A program made the translations under genes and the position numbers. Of a DNA stretch of 64,000 bases, positions 8,136-15,229 are shown in pieces (position 1 is the stretch's first letter; each line of letters starts with the position of its first letter). The notes under the pieces were generated by a model. That model was not told the DNA's origin, made no database searches, and worked only from the letters and a program-made list of their open reading frames with translations. This stretch comes from Lentzea albidocapillata (GTDB taxonomy: Bacteria > Actinomycetota > Actinomycetes > Mycobacteriales > Pseudonocardiaceae), in the NCBI RefSeq assembly GCF_000719115.1, contig NZ_JOEA01000011.1, forward strand, positions 124,001-188,000. Reading direction: 5' to 3'.

Positions 8136-8739
8136 CGACGCGCTTCAGGTGCGCCGACGCGTGCGGCTGCATGTCCTGGCCCATCATGGCGCGCTCCTCG
8201 ACATACGCGAGGTCGCCGTTCACCACGCCGTACAGGCGCTGCGAAGCCTTGACGTCCTTGGCCGTGGCGGAGCGGATGACCGCGTCCGTCTCGAACTCCC
8301 AGGAAGTCTGCGTGCGCACCTTGCCGTAGTACAGCTCGACGATGCCCGTGTTGTGCGTCAGCAGGAACTCGATCGTGTCGTCTTCCTGCGGGCGCCAGAA
8401 GCCCTGTTCTCTCGCCGCCGGGCGGATGACCTCGCCCGCCTCGTTCAACAGCCACGACCTCGCCTCGTAGACGAGGAACGGCCGGCCGTCGTGGGCGAAC
8501 GTGATCTGCTGGCCGAAGCGGAACGGGCCGTCGATCGTCGGGTAGACGATCTCGCCCTCGCCTCGCCACACGCCCACCAGCGGGAGGACGCTCAGGAGAG
8601 CGTCGTTCAGGTTCGCGCCCTCGCGCAGGTTCGCCGTGTCGCCCGGGACGGGCATGTCGTCGAACTGGGGAAGGTTGCGCGCCCTCGTGGCGGCTGCTCG
8701 TTCCTCGGCCAGGCGGATGGCCTCGTCGCCGCTGGTCAT
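8128..8739 (-). CDS. Nitrobindin-like heme-binding beta-barrel (THAP4 C-terminal/FABP family)
   Basis: A 203-residue protein of the DUF1794/nitrobindin family. The barrel begins near residue 50 with LVGVWRGEGEIVYPTI, the conserved first strand, and continues with FRFGQQITFAHDGRPFLVYE and EDDTIEFLLTHNTGIVELYYG. Family members bind ferric heme through a C-terminal His and react with NO or peroxynitrite; the late His in MQPHASAHLKRV is a candidate ligand. The start ATG at 8739 overlaps the stop of a 32-codon frame as ATGA, so it is probably coupled to that small gene. Role in nitric oxide or peroxynitrite handling is inferred from the family. Confidence 0.8.
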   Translation of the reverse strand: MTSGDEAIRLAEERAAATRARNLPQFDDMPVPGDTANLREGANLNDALLSVLPLVGVWRGEGEIVYPTIDGPFRFGQQITFAHDGRPFLVYEARSWLLNEAGEVIRPAAREQGFWRPQEDDTIEFLLTHNTGIVELYYGKVRTQTSWEFETDAVIRSATAKDVKASQRLYGVVNGDLAYVEERAMMGQDMQPHASAHLKRVVG

Positions 8740-8834
8740 CGCTGGTCGGAGTAGAGGCGGTAGACGACGTAGCCGGCGAACCACATTACGGCGATCGTCA
8801 CTAGCACCAGGAGTCCGGTGAAGATGTGTTCCAC
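8736..8834 (-). CDS. 32-residue single-span membrane peptide
   Basis: A short frame from GTG 8834 encodes VEHIFTGLLVLVTIAVMWFA followed by GYVVYRLYSDQR, that is one hydrophobic helix with a basic cytoplasmic-type tail. Its stop TGA overlaps the ATG of the nitrobindin-like gene (CGATGA), the usual sign of coupled translation. No Shine-Dalgarno sequence is visible. I do not recognise a family. A longer reading of this frame, starting far upstream, gives low-complexity sequence and is less likely. Confidence 0.5.
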   Translation of the reverse strand: MEHIFTGLLVLVTIAVMWFAGYVVYRLYSDQR

Positions 8835-9131
8835 GGTGGAGAGGATATCTCGCTGGTGGTGACGTGCTGGGTTGTGGTGGTGGAGGACACCGGGGGCTGC
8901 GCCCTTGCCCCGCCTTTGGGCGTGCGCGTCGGTTGGGTGGGTCGTCCCCCGGTTTCGTTGGCGGGCGGCGGTTTCGTGTTCGTGGGTGGTCACCGTGCTG
9001 GGGGATGTTCCGGCTGATTCCTGGGGCTCCGCCCCAGACCCCGCCAATCTGATCCAAAGCCGGGGGTCCACGCCGTGCGCGGGTTGATGGCACGCCTGTT
9101 GCGTTGGGCGGAGGCGCGTTGCGTAGATGGT
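8835..9131. other. Non-coding stretch with GC-rich hairpin
   Basis: No convincing gene is seen in this part of the 585-base gap between 8834 and 9420. A hairpin CTGGGGCTCCGCCCCAG (9021-9037) is a frequent actinobacterial intergenic motif and could end transcription. The rest is GC-rich with no coding bias. Confidence 0.5.
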
Positions 9132-9137
9132 TGCGTT

Positions 9138-9222
9138 GGTGGGGTGGCTTCGTCACGAGCCGAGCCAAGAGCGGGCCATGCAGCAAGAGCTATGGCACGA
9201 CTCGTGACGAAGCCACCCCACC
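9138..9222. repeat. 22-bp perfect inverted repeat with 41-bp centre (MITE-like)
   Basis: The left arm (9138-9159, starting GGTGGGGTGGCTTCGTCACG) is the exact reverse complement of the right arm (9201-9222). The arms extend imperfectly to a shared TGCGTT. The centre contains a second inverted pair GCCAT/ATGGC (9175-9179 and 9192-9196). No transposase is present, so it is either a miniature mobile element or a long structured RNA. Confidence 0.7.
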
Positions 9223-9237
9223 CAGAACGCACGGTAA

Positions 9238-9317
9238 GGACTGCTCGCCTGCGGCATCGCGGGTGAGATGCGTGCTCATGAGCGTGCGCTCGGACTGCTT
9301 GCCTGCGGCTTCGCGGG
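9238..9317. repeat. 26-bp direct repeat pair
   Basis: The segment GGACTGCTCGCCTGCGGCAT (start of copy 9238-9263) recurs at 9292-9317 with two substitutions, separated by 28 bases. It lies between the inverted-repeat element and the sseC terminator in non-coding DNA. Confidence 0.6.
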
Positions 9318-9351
9318 AGGGCGCCCCGAGGCGCGTGGACGTGCCGGGATG

Positions 9352-9388
9352 CCGAAGGCCCGGCGGTGTGACACCGCCGGGCCTTCGG
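9352..9388 (-). terminator. Strong hairpin terminator of the sulfurtransferase operon
   Basis: The arms CCGAAGGCCCGGCGGTGT and ACACCGCCGGGCCTTCGG are exact complements over 18 bases with a minimal loop. It lies about 30 bases after the sseC stop codon. Lack of a T-run is normal for actinobacterial terminators. Confidence 0.75.
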
Positions 9389-9419
9389 TTGTACCAACCG
9401 GGTCTGGTGACCTGTGGGT

Positions 9420-9719
9420 CTAGGCGACCGCGATCTGCACCGCGTGCACGCCGGGGCCCGAGGCCGACACGTCGGCCTGGCCGTTGCCGGTGCGGTGCAG
9501 GGCGCGGACGGTCCAGCTGCCCGGTGCCGCGAAGAAGCGGAAGTCGCCCTCCGGGGAGGTGACCACCTCTGCCGTGAACTCGCCTGTCGAGTCGAGCAGG
9601 CGGACGAAGGCGCCGCCTACCGGGGTGCCCTCTGAGACGACCTTGCCTTCGAGCACGGTTTCGGTGGTGCCCGCTTCGATCGTGCCGCCCTGAGTGGGGG
9701 CGCCGCAGCCGTTGGACAT
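9420..9719 (-). CDS. sseC: DUF1416 protein SseC
   Basis: A 99-residue DUF1416 protein, starting MSNGCGAPTQGG, with a transthyretin-like/carboxypeptidase-regulatory beta-sandwich pattern (GKVVSEGTPVGGAFVRLLD, then GDFRFFAAPGSWTVRALH). In mycobacteria and streptomycetes this gene directly follows the cysA-type sulfurtransferase, as it does here, five bases after its stop. AAGGAGG lies about ten bases before the ATG, inside the end of the upstream gene. It is thought to act in sulfur transfer, but no biochemical role is established; the early Cys is the only one in the protein. Confidence 0.85.
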   Translation of the reverse strand: MSNGCGAPTQGGTIEAGTTETVLEGKVVSEGTPVGGAFVRLLDSTGEFTAEVVTSPEGDFRFFAAPGSWTVRALHRTGNGQADVSASGPGVHAVQIAVA

Positions 9720-9724
9720 GATGA

Positions 9725-10570
9725 TCAGGCCTCCTTGCCGGAACCGAGTTCGATCGGCACGCCGATGAGCGAGCCGTACTCCGTCCAAGAACCGTCGTAG
9801 TTCTTGACGTCTTCGTGGCCGAGCAGCTCGCGCAGGGCGAACCAGGTGTGCGAGGAGCGCTCGCCGATGCGGCAGTACGCGATGGTCTTGCGGCTGCCGT
9901 CGAAGCCCGCCTCGGCGTAGAGCTCGCGGAGGTCGTCGTCGGACTTGAAGGTGCCGTCCTCGTTGGCCGCCTTGGACCACGGGACGTTCACGGCGGACGG
10001 GATGTGGCCGCCGCGCTGGGCCTGCTCCTGCGGGAGGTGGGCCGGGGCGAGGAGCTTGCCGGAGAACTCGTCGGGGGAGCGCACGTCGACGAGGTTCTTG
10101 TTGCCGATGGAGTCGACGACCTCGTCGCGGAAGGCGCGGATCGACAGGTCCTGCTCCTGGGCCTGGTAGGAGGTCGCCTCGCGGGTGACCTCGTCCTTGT
10201 CCAGGGGGCGGCCGTCGAGTTCCCACTTCTTGCGGCCGCCGTCGAGGAGCTTGACGTTGGTGTGGCCGTAGAGCTTGAAGTACCAGTACGCGTAGGCCGC
10301 GAACCAGTTGTTGTTGCCGCCGTAGAGGACGACGGTGTCGTCGTTGGAGATGCCCTTGGCCGAGAGCAGCTTCTCGAAGCCCTCGCGGTCGACGAAGTCG
10401 CGGCGGACCGGGTCCTGGAGGTCGTTCTTCCAGTCGATCTTCACGGCTCCGGGGATGTGTCCGCCGTCGTACGCGGTGGTGTCCTCGTCGACCTCCGCGA
10501 ACACGACGCCGGGCGCCTGGAGGTTCTCTTCGGACCAGGCGGCCGAGACCAGCACGTTCTCACGGCTCAT
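9725..10570 (-). CDS. cysA: Thiosulfate sulfurtransferase (tandem rhodanese)
   Basis: A 281-residue double-rhodanese protein. The inactive N-terminal domain includes IPGAVKIDWKNDLQDP; the C-terminal domain holds the catalytic Cys in the loop IAYCRIGERSSHTW near residue 232. CRIGERS is the form of the CxxGxR active loop typical of actinobacterial thiosulfate:cyanide sulfurtransferases (CysA2/SseA type), which pass sulfane sulfur to acceptors. It lies in an operon led by a cysteine-rich leader peptide and a DUF4395 membrane protein and followed by sseC, all fitting sulfur-controlled expression. Confidence 0.92.
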   Translation of the reverse strand: MSRENVLVSAAWSEENLQAPGVVFAEVDEDTTAYDGGHIPGAVKIDWKNDLQDPVRRDFVDREGFEKLLSAKGISNDDTVVLYGGNNNWFAAYAYWYFKLYGHTNVKLLDGGRKKWELDGRPLDKDEVTREATSYQAQEQDLSIRAFRDEVVDSIGNKNLVDVRSPDEFSGKLLAPAHLPQEQAQRGGHIPSAVNVPWSKAANEDGTFKSDDDLRELYAEAGFDGSRKTIAYCRIGERSSHTWFALRELLGHEDVKNYDGSWTEYGSLIGVPIELGSGKEA

Positions 10571-10600
10571 GGGAAGTTGCTCCTGTAGTAGTGCGTGTCG

Positions 10601-11038
10601 TTATTGCGGTCGAGCGAGGGCGGGTACGTACCTGCGCAGCACGAGGTACATCTCGCACCCGAGGCACAGGCCCAGCGCCGCGTTGAGCAGTGCTGCCACC
10701 AGTGCGAGACCGGTTGCCACCATGCCGAGCGTGGTGAAGCCGGTGGCGTAACCGAGGGTGCCGATCAGTGCGAAGACGAAGCCGACACCTTGCGCGAACC
10801 GCAGCGGGGCGGCTTCCTCGCGTTCGGTGGTCGGGGTCAGGCGTGGCTGGATCGCGTAGCGGTAGACGTGACCCCACGGGTTCAGCTTCAGCGAGATGAA
10901 CGCGCACATCGCGAAGAGCACCGTCTGGGCGGCGAGGAGCCGCCACCAGCCGGTGAGCAACACGATCGCGAGGATGACGGTGGTCATCCAGGCGGAGAAG
11001 CGCGGTCCGCGCGGGTCTACAGGGGAGTCCTTGGGCAC
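10601..11038 (-). CDS. DUF4395 membrane protein
   Basis: A 145-residue integral membrane protein with about four hydrophobic spans (TTVILAIVLLTGWW, QTVLFAMCAFISLKL, GVGFVFALIGTLGYATGFTT, MVATGLALVAALLNAAL). Two cysteines close together in LGLCLGCEMYLVLRR, near the C-terminus, are a DUF4395 hallmark and could be redox-active or bind sulfur. The GTG at 11038 has GGAGG five bases upstream. It sits between the leader peptide and the sulfurtransferase, so a role in sulfur uptake or sulfur-relay at the membrane is likely but unproven. Confidence 0.75.
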   Translation of the reverse strand: MPKDSPVDPRGPRFSAWMTTVILAIVLLTGWWRLLAAQTVLFAMCAFISLKLNPWGHVYRYAIQPRLTPTTEREEAAPLRFAQGVGFVFALIGTLGYATGFTTLGMVATGLALVAALLNAALGLCLGCEMYLVLRRYVPALARPQ

Positions 11039-11110
11039 GACGACCTCCGGGCATGCGGACGAGGGGATTCAGTCCGTCAGAGGTAGCTGATGGGCGTCAA
11101 GCAGCCCGGT

Positions 11111-11188
11111 TCAGCTCGTCGTGCGACACAGGCTGCTGCGCGTGCGGCACAGGTCAACCGCGCGTCGCTTCGTGAGCAGCAAGGTCAT
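11111..11188 (-). CDS. Cysteine-containing leader peptide (attenuator)
   Basis: A 25-codon frame encodes MTLLLTKRRAVDLCRTRSSL followed by CRTTS. It has two Cys codons, and the LLTKRRAVDLCR core matches the small leader peptides that precede sulfur-assimilation genes in actinomycetes. A TACCCT box (11196-11201) lies seven bases before the ATG with no Shine-Dalgarno, so the peptide is probably leaderless. The next gene starts 72 bases downstream. Ribosome stalling at the Cys codons under cysteine shortage is the inferred switch, by analogy with polycysteine attenuators in mycobacteria. Confidence 0.75.
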   Translation of the reverse strand: MTLLLTKRRAVDLCRTRSSLCRTTS

Positions 11189-11195
11189 GCCAGCG

Positions 11196-11201
11196 AGGGT
11201 A
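11196..11201 (-). promoter_or_regulatory. Putative -10 box of the sulfurtransferase operon
   Basis: The minus strand reads TACCCT, ending seven bases before the leader-peptide ATG, the spacing expected for transcription starting on the ATG itself. No clear -35 element is seen. Confidence 0.45.
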
Positions 11202-11267
11202 GCCCTCAATCCCTCGGGGCGGGAGGTATGTCCATCTGGTGGAACAACGCAGGTTCACCCGACTGGA

Positions 11268-11675
11268 TTAGGGCAAATGCGGTCGCAGCGCCGCCAGCAA
11301 CGAGTCGCGTTTCGGCACGCCGCCGACTCGCAACACCTCGGTGCCGTCCGACGTCAGGGCGAGCGTCGTGGGGGTGCGCATGACGCCGAGCCTGGTGGTG
11401 ACGTCCGGGAGGTTCGTGACGTCGAGCTCGGCGTGGGTGAGGCCGTCCGTGCGGTCGGCGAGGTCGCGGAGGACCACCTTCGCGTGCCGGCACGGCGCGC
11501 AGAACGTGGTGGAGAGCTGGACCAGCGTCACCCCCGGCGCGAGCAGGTCGCGCACGGGGGCGGGCAGGTCGATCGAGTCCTTAGAACGGGAGATGCGGCC
11601 CTCGCGGACCTTGAGCAGCACACCGATCGCGCCGGCCACGGCCAGCGCGCCCAGCAGCGCCCACACACCAGTCAT
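11268..11675 (-). CDS. Membrane-anchored thioredoxin-like protein
   Basis: A 135-residue protein with one N-terminal membrane span (VWALLGALAVAGAIGVLL) and a thioredoxin fold carrying the active-site motif FCAPCRHAK near residue 60 and the cis-Pro MRTPTTLAL near residue 100. It should reduce or transfer disulfides at the membrane. It overlaps the DUF2993 gene by four bases (ATGA), so it is the last gene of a three-gene operon and lies just upstream of the sulfurtransferase operon. Confidence 0.82.
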   Translation of the reverse strand: MTGVWALLGALAVAGAIGVLLKVREGRISRSKDSIDLPAPVRDLLAPGVTLVQLSTTFCAPCRHAKVVLRDLADRTDGLTHAELDVTNLPDVTTRLGVMRTPTTLALTSDGTEVLRVGGVPKRDSLLAALRPHLP

Positions 11676-12490
11676 CGTTGGACCAACGGTACATCCGCGA
11701 CCTCGCCGGACAGCTTGAACGAACCGCTCTCCACCTCGACGGCGGTAGGCGTCGCACCGAACGGCAGCGTGCCCGGGTCGATCTTGATCGCGAGCGCCTG
11801 ACGCAGCTGCGGGATGATCTGCTTCAGCGAGGCGTCGTCCAGCACGATGTCGTCGATGTTGATCTGGATGGCACCGCTGACCAGTGCGATCTGGCCGTAC
11901 GCGGTGAGCGTGATGACCTTGCCGGCGACGTTGGTCTGGCCGGAGAGCTTCACCGCGGCGGTCGTCTTGGGCACCAGCGGGTCGGCCGGGGTCTGCGTGG
12001 CGACGCGGTTGTCCGGCTCGATCGAGAGCTTGTCGAACGGCGTCACCTGGTTCGCCAGCCGGTTCAGGTCCATCGCCTTGATCCGGACGCTGCCCTTGAC
12101 GGTGTCGATGGTCGCCTTGGAGACGTTGCCCGCGAGCAGGTCCGCGAGTTCGACGCGGGTGTGCAGCAGGTCCGCCTCGACGTCGAGGTCGCGCAGGTCG
12201 ACGCCCTGCTGCTCGTTGCGGATCGGCACGCCGTACGCGCGGATCTCGACGTGCCGGTAGTCGCCGCGCAACGCCTGCACGGTGAACGGGAACCCGTTGA
12301 TGCGCACCGACGGGTCCTCGTTGAGCTGCAGTTTCTCCCGCATCCGCTGGGCGATCTGGTACTCACCGGCCGCGGCCAGCGCGAAGTCGGCGGCGACGAG
12401 CAGCACGCCCAGCACGATGACCGTGATGATGAGGAACTTCCCGCGACGGGACTTCTTCTTTCGCGGCCGTGCCGGGGTCTGCGCAGTCAT
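11672..12490 (-). CDS. DUF2993 (LmeA-like) phospholipid-binding protein
   Basis: A 272-residue protein with a basic N-terminus (RPRKKKSRRGK), one membrane span (FLIITVIVLGVLLVAADFAL) and a DUF2993 domain marked by IAQRMREKLQL, VRINGFPFTVQALRGDYRHVE and VPLVQR at the end. LmeA-type members bind lipids in the cell envelope and affect lipomannan length in mycobacteria; the role here is inferred from the family. It is coupled on both sides by four-base overlaps with the hydrolase and thioredoxin genes. Confidence 0.8.
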   Translation of the reverse strand: MTAQTPARPRKKKSRRGKFLIITVIVLGVLLVAADFALAAAGEYQIAQRMREKLQLNEDPSVRINGFPFTVQALRGDYRHVEIRAYGVPIRNEQQGVDLRDLDVEADLLHTRVELADLLAGNVSKATIDTVKGSVRIKAMDLNRLANQVTPFDKLSIEPDNRVATQTPADPLVPKTTAAVKLSGQTNVAGKVITLTAYGQIALVSGAIQINIDDIVLDDASLKQIIPQLRQALAIKIDPGTLPFGATPTAVEVESGSFKLSGEVADVPLVQR

Positions 12491-13302
12491 TCCTCGTCCT
12501 CGACGTTAACGGCGATCCATGCCGCCATCCGGTCTACCAGGTCTGGAGTCGCGGCCGATTCCGCGTGCCGCATGCCGGGTTCGATCCACAACTCGGCATG
12601 TCCGGAGGACGCGCGGTGCAGCGACCTGGCGTGGTCCACGGAGAAATAGTGGTCCAGGTCACCGTGCACGATCAGCAGTGGGGTCGGTGTGATGCGTCCG
12701 ACCACCTCGAGCGGACTCTCCGGCGCTTGTACCCAGCTGCCGCCGAGCCGAACCCCGAGCGCCCGTGCCGCGAGCTTGCCGTGCGGTTGTTCCAGCAGCC
12801 AGTGGACCCGGCGCATGGGAGCGGTCTCGCGTGACCACCACCGGGCGGGCCCGCTCACCGAGACCACCGCGTCCGGCCTGGTCTCCCCCAGCACCGCGTG
12901 CCGCAGGACGATCGAGGCACCCATCGAGAACCCGACGGTCGCGATCTTCGAGTACCCGAGTTCGCGCGCCTTGAGGACGGCGGCCTCGATGTCGTGGATC
13001 TCCTCCGCGCCCACCGCGGAGCGTCCTTCGGAGCGTCCGTGCCCGCGGAAGTCGAACGCGACGACGCCGGCGTTCCTGGACAGTCGGGCAAGCACACGGG
13101 AGACGTACGGCCTGCGCACGTTGTTCGTGAACCCGTGTCCCACAACGAAAGCGACGTCACTTTCACTCTTGTAGTGGACGCCGTGCAGGCGCACTCCGTC
13201 GTGTGACACGGATGTAACAGGCGTGACGCTTGTGGAAACAAGTGTGAGCACGGCTTCTTGACCTGGGACTTTCTCGGGGTGCACCGGTATTGTCTCCGTC
13301 AT
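12487..13302 (-). CDS. Alpha/beta hydrolase
   Basis: A 271-residue serine hydrolase. The oxyanion segment FVVGHGFTNN, the nucleophile elbow VGFSMGAS near residue 142, the acid in IVHGDLDHYFSVDHA and the late His in GMRHAES are all visible. It resembles cytosolic lysophospholipase/dienelactone-type hydrolases; substrate unknown. It is the first gene of an operon with DUF2993 and thioredoxin-like genes (four-base overlaps), read away from glnR. The start ATG at 13302 was chosen because upstream sequence in the same frame is antisense to glnR. Confidence 0.8.
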   Translation of the reverse strand: MTETIPVHPEKVPGQEAVLTLVSTSVTPVTSVSHDGVRLHGVHYKSESDVAFVVGHGFTNNVRRPYVSRVLARLSRNAGVVAFDFRGHGRSEGRSAVGAEEIHDIEAAVLKARELGYSKIATVGFSMGASIVLRHAVLGETRPDAVVSVSGPARWWSRETAPMRRVHWLLEQPHGKLAARALGVRLGGSWVQAPESPLEVVGRITPTPLLIVHGDLDHYFSVDHARSLHRASSGHAELWIEPGMRHAESAATPDLVDRMAAWIAVNVEDEE

Positions 13303-13383
13303 CCGCAGGCAACGGGGCCCGGTCACCGTACGCCGCTGGTCTGGTCCAGGTGACCGTCCACGGCCGATTTGGAGGGCGCCGCG

Positions 13384-14145
13384 ATGAGTATCGACGTGCT
13401 TCTGCTGACGACAGACCCGGACCCGGAGGCGGTGCTTCCGGCGCTGGCTCTGCTTCCCCACGCCGTGCGCCCCTTGCGCCCCGAGGTCTCCGCGCTTCTC
13501 GAGGCCGGTCCTCACGACATCGTGCTGATCGACGCCCGCACCGACCTGGTCGGCGCGCGCTCGCTGTGCCGTCTGCTCGACTCGTCCGGTGTGGACGTGC
13601 CCGTGGTGGCCGTCGTCACCGAGGGCGGTCTGGTCGCGGTCAACTCCGACTGGTCCGTCGACGAGATCCTGCTGCCGAACTCCGGCCCCGCCGAGGTCGA
13701 CGCCCGCCTGCGCCTGGTCCGCTCCCGCCGGGGCACGACCGCGCCCGGTGGCGACGGCGCGATCCAGCTCGGCGACCTCGTGATCGACGAGGCCACCTAC
13801 ACCGCGCGCCTCAAGGGCCGTCCGCTCGACCTCACCTACAAGGAGTTCGAGCTGCTCAAGTACCTCGCGCAGCACGCGGGCCGGGTCTTCACCCGCGCCC
13901 AGCTGCTGCAGGAGGTCTGGGGCTACGACTTCTTCGGCGGCACCCGCACGGTCGACGTCCACGTGCGACGGCTGCGCGCCAAGCTCGGCCCCGAGCACGA
14001 GGCGCTCATCGGCACGGTCCGCAACGTGGGCTACAAGTTCGTCCGCCCGCCGCGTCCCGGCTCGCCGCGCCGTCCGGCCGAGATGGCCGAGGTGGAGATC
14101 GACGACTCCGCTCGTGTCCTGGATGAGCGTTTGATCGCGCGGTAG
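13384..14145 (+). CDS. glnR: GlnR nitrogen-response regulator
   Basis: A 253-residue OmpR-type orphan response regulator. The receiver part is atypical ([36 protein letters not shown]) as in GlnR, which works without a partner kinase; the C-terminal winged helix has [15 protein letters not shown] and [20 protein letters not shown], nearly identical to streptomycete GlnR. It governs glnA, amtB and other nitrogen genes. ATG 13384 has GGAGG upstream; a TTG five codons earlier is possible. Position directly before mshD and pst genes is the conserved actinomycete arrangement. Confidence 0.9.
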   Translation: MSIDVLLLTTDPDPEAVLPALALLPHAVRPLRPEVSALLEAGPHDIVLIDARTDLVGARSLCRLLDSSGVDVPVVAVVTEGGLVAVNSDWSVDEILLPNSGPAEVDARLRLVRSRRGTTAPGGDGAIQLGDLVIDEATYTARLKGRPLDLTYKEFELLKYLAQHAGRVFTRAQLLQEVWGYDFFGGTRTVDVHVRRLRAKLGPEHEALIGTVRNVGYKFVRPPRPGSPRRPAEMAEVEIDDSARVLDERLIAR

Positions 14146-14155
14146 GTTCGCCTGT

Positions 14156-15031
14156 GTGGCGCAACTGAGCTGGTTCGAGGAGCTGACGGCCGACCAGGCC
14201 GCCGAGGTGACGGGTCTGCTGGAGGCGGCCCAGGGCACCGATGGCGTGGCCCCGGTCGGCGAGGCCGTGCGACTGCGGATGCGCCCCGGCGCGACCGGCA
14301 GCAGGCACCTCCTCGCGCATCTGAACGGCGAGCTCGCCGGGTACGCACACGTCGACCTGATCGGTGACTCCGGTGGCAACAAGGTCGCCGAGTTCGCCGT
14401 GCACCCGAAGCACCGCCATCAGGGCGTGGGAGAGGCGCTGGTGAAAGCGCTCCCGCAGGAGTCACTGCGGATCTGGGCGCACGGCGGCCACCCGGACGCC
14501 GAGAAGCTCGCGGAGAAGCTCGGTTTCCGCAAGGTGCGCGAACTGCTGCGGATGCGGCTGCGCGTCGAGAACGACCTGCCGGAGCCCAAGCTCCCCGAGG
14601 GCATCACGATCCGGCCGTTCGTCCCGGGCAAGGACGAGGCCGCGGTCGTCTACGTGAACCACCGCGCGTTCGACTGGCACCCAGAGCAGGGCGCGATGTC
14701 CATCGAGGACGTTCGCGCCAAGGAAGACGAACCCTGGTTCGATCCCGAGGGCTTCCTGCTCGCGTTCGACGCCGACGGCAGGCTGGCCGGCTTCCACTGG
14801 ACGAAGGTGCACACGCCCGAGCTGGGTGAGGTCTACGTCGTGGGCGTCGACCCGGACCGCCAGGGCGGTGGCCTGGGCAGGGCGCTCACCCTCGCCGGGC
14901 TGCGTCACCTGCGCGAACAGCGCGTCAAGGAAGTCATGCTCTACGTCGAGTCGGACAACTCCGCGGCGGTCCGCGTGTACACGAAACTCGGCTTCACCCT
15001 TTGGGACGCCGATGTCCAGTACGCCCGGTAG
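14156..15031 (+). CDS. mshD: Mycothiol synthase
   Basis: A 291-residue protein with two GNAT acetyltransferase domains. The C-terminal, catalytic one has VYVVGVDPDRQGGGLGRALT as its acetyl-CoA loop and ends SAAVRVYTKLGFTLWDADVQ; the N-terminal one has VHPKHRHQGVGEALV. MshD acetylates Cys-GlcN-Ins to complete mycothiol, the main thiol of actinobacteria. Starts at GTG 14156, ten bases after glnR, probably cotranscribed. Confidence 0.93.
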   Translation: MAQLSWFEELTADQAAEVTGLLEAAQGTDGVAPVGEAVRLRMRPGATGSRHLLAHLNGELAGYAHVDLIGDSGGNKVAEFAVHPKHRHQGVGEALVKALPQESLRIWAHGGHPDAEKLAEKLGFRKVRELLRMRLRVENDLPEPKLPEGITIRPFVPGKDEAAVVYVNHRAFDWHPEQGAMSIEDVRAKEDEPWFDPEGFLLAFDADGRLAGFHWTKVHTPELGEVYVVGVDPDRQGGGLGRALTLAGLRHLREQRVKEVMLYVESDNSAAVRVYTKLGFTLWDADVQYAR

Positions 15032-15112
15032 TCAACGTAGCGTCACAAAACGCATACGCGCTGGTCACGCCTTCACTCTTTTGGTGGTGTGGCCCGTCAC
15101 TTCCCGTTCGGT

Positions 15113-15134
15113 GTTCACCTCCCGTTCACCCTGA
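15113..15134 (+). promoter_or_regulatory. PHO box upstream of pstS
   Basis: Two 11-bp direct repeat units, GTTCACCTCCC (15113-15123) and GTTCACCCTGA (15124-15134), match the PhoP-binding consensus GTTCACC. A further weaker GTTCGG lies just upstream at 15105. The box lies about 100 bases before the pstS start. This predicts induction under phosphate starvation. Confidence 0.8.
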
Positions 15135-15229
15135 CTAGGCGGGTTGTCCATTCTGGCTACCTACCTTCCGTAGCGAGCGGCGGCGTCCGTCGCGAACCGC
15201 TAATGCTTTCCGCAAGGTGGAGGACCAAG

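Noticed and set aside
7922..8569. Long minus-strand frame across the repeat array into the nitrobindin-like gene
   Set aside because: It is out of frame with the nitrobindin-like protein and its end translates the repeats.
12487..14382. 631-codon minus-strand frame covering glnR and the hydrolase
   Set aside because: Only the part from ATG 13302 is real; the upstream portion is antisense to glnR.
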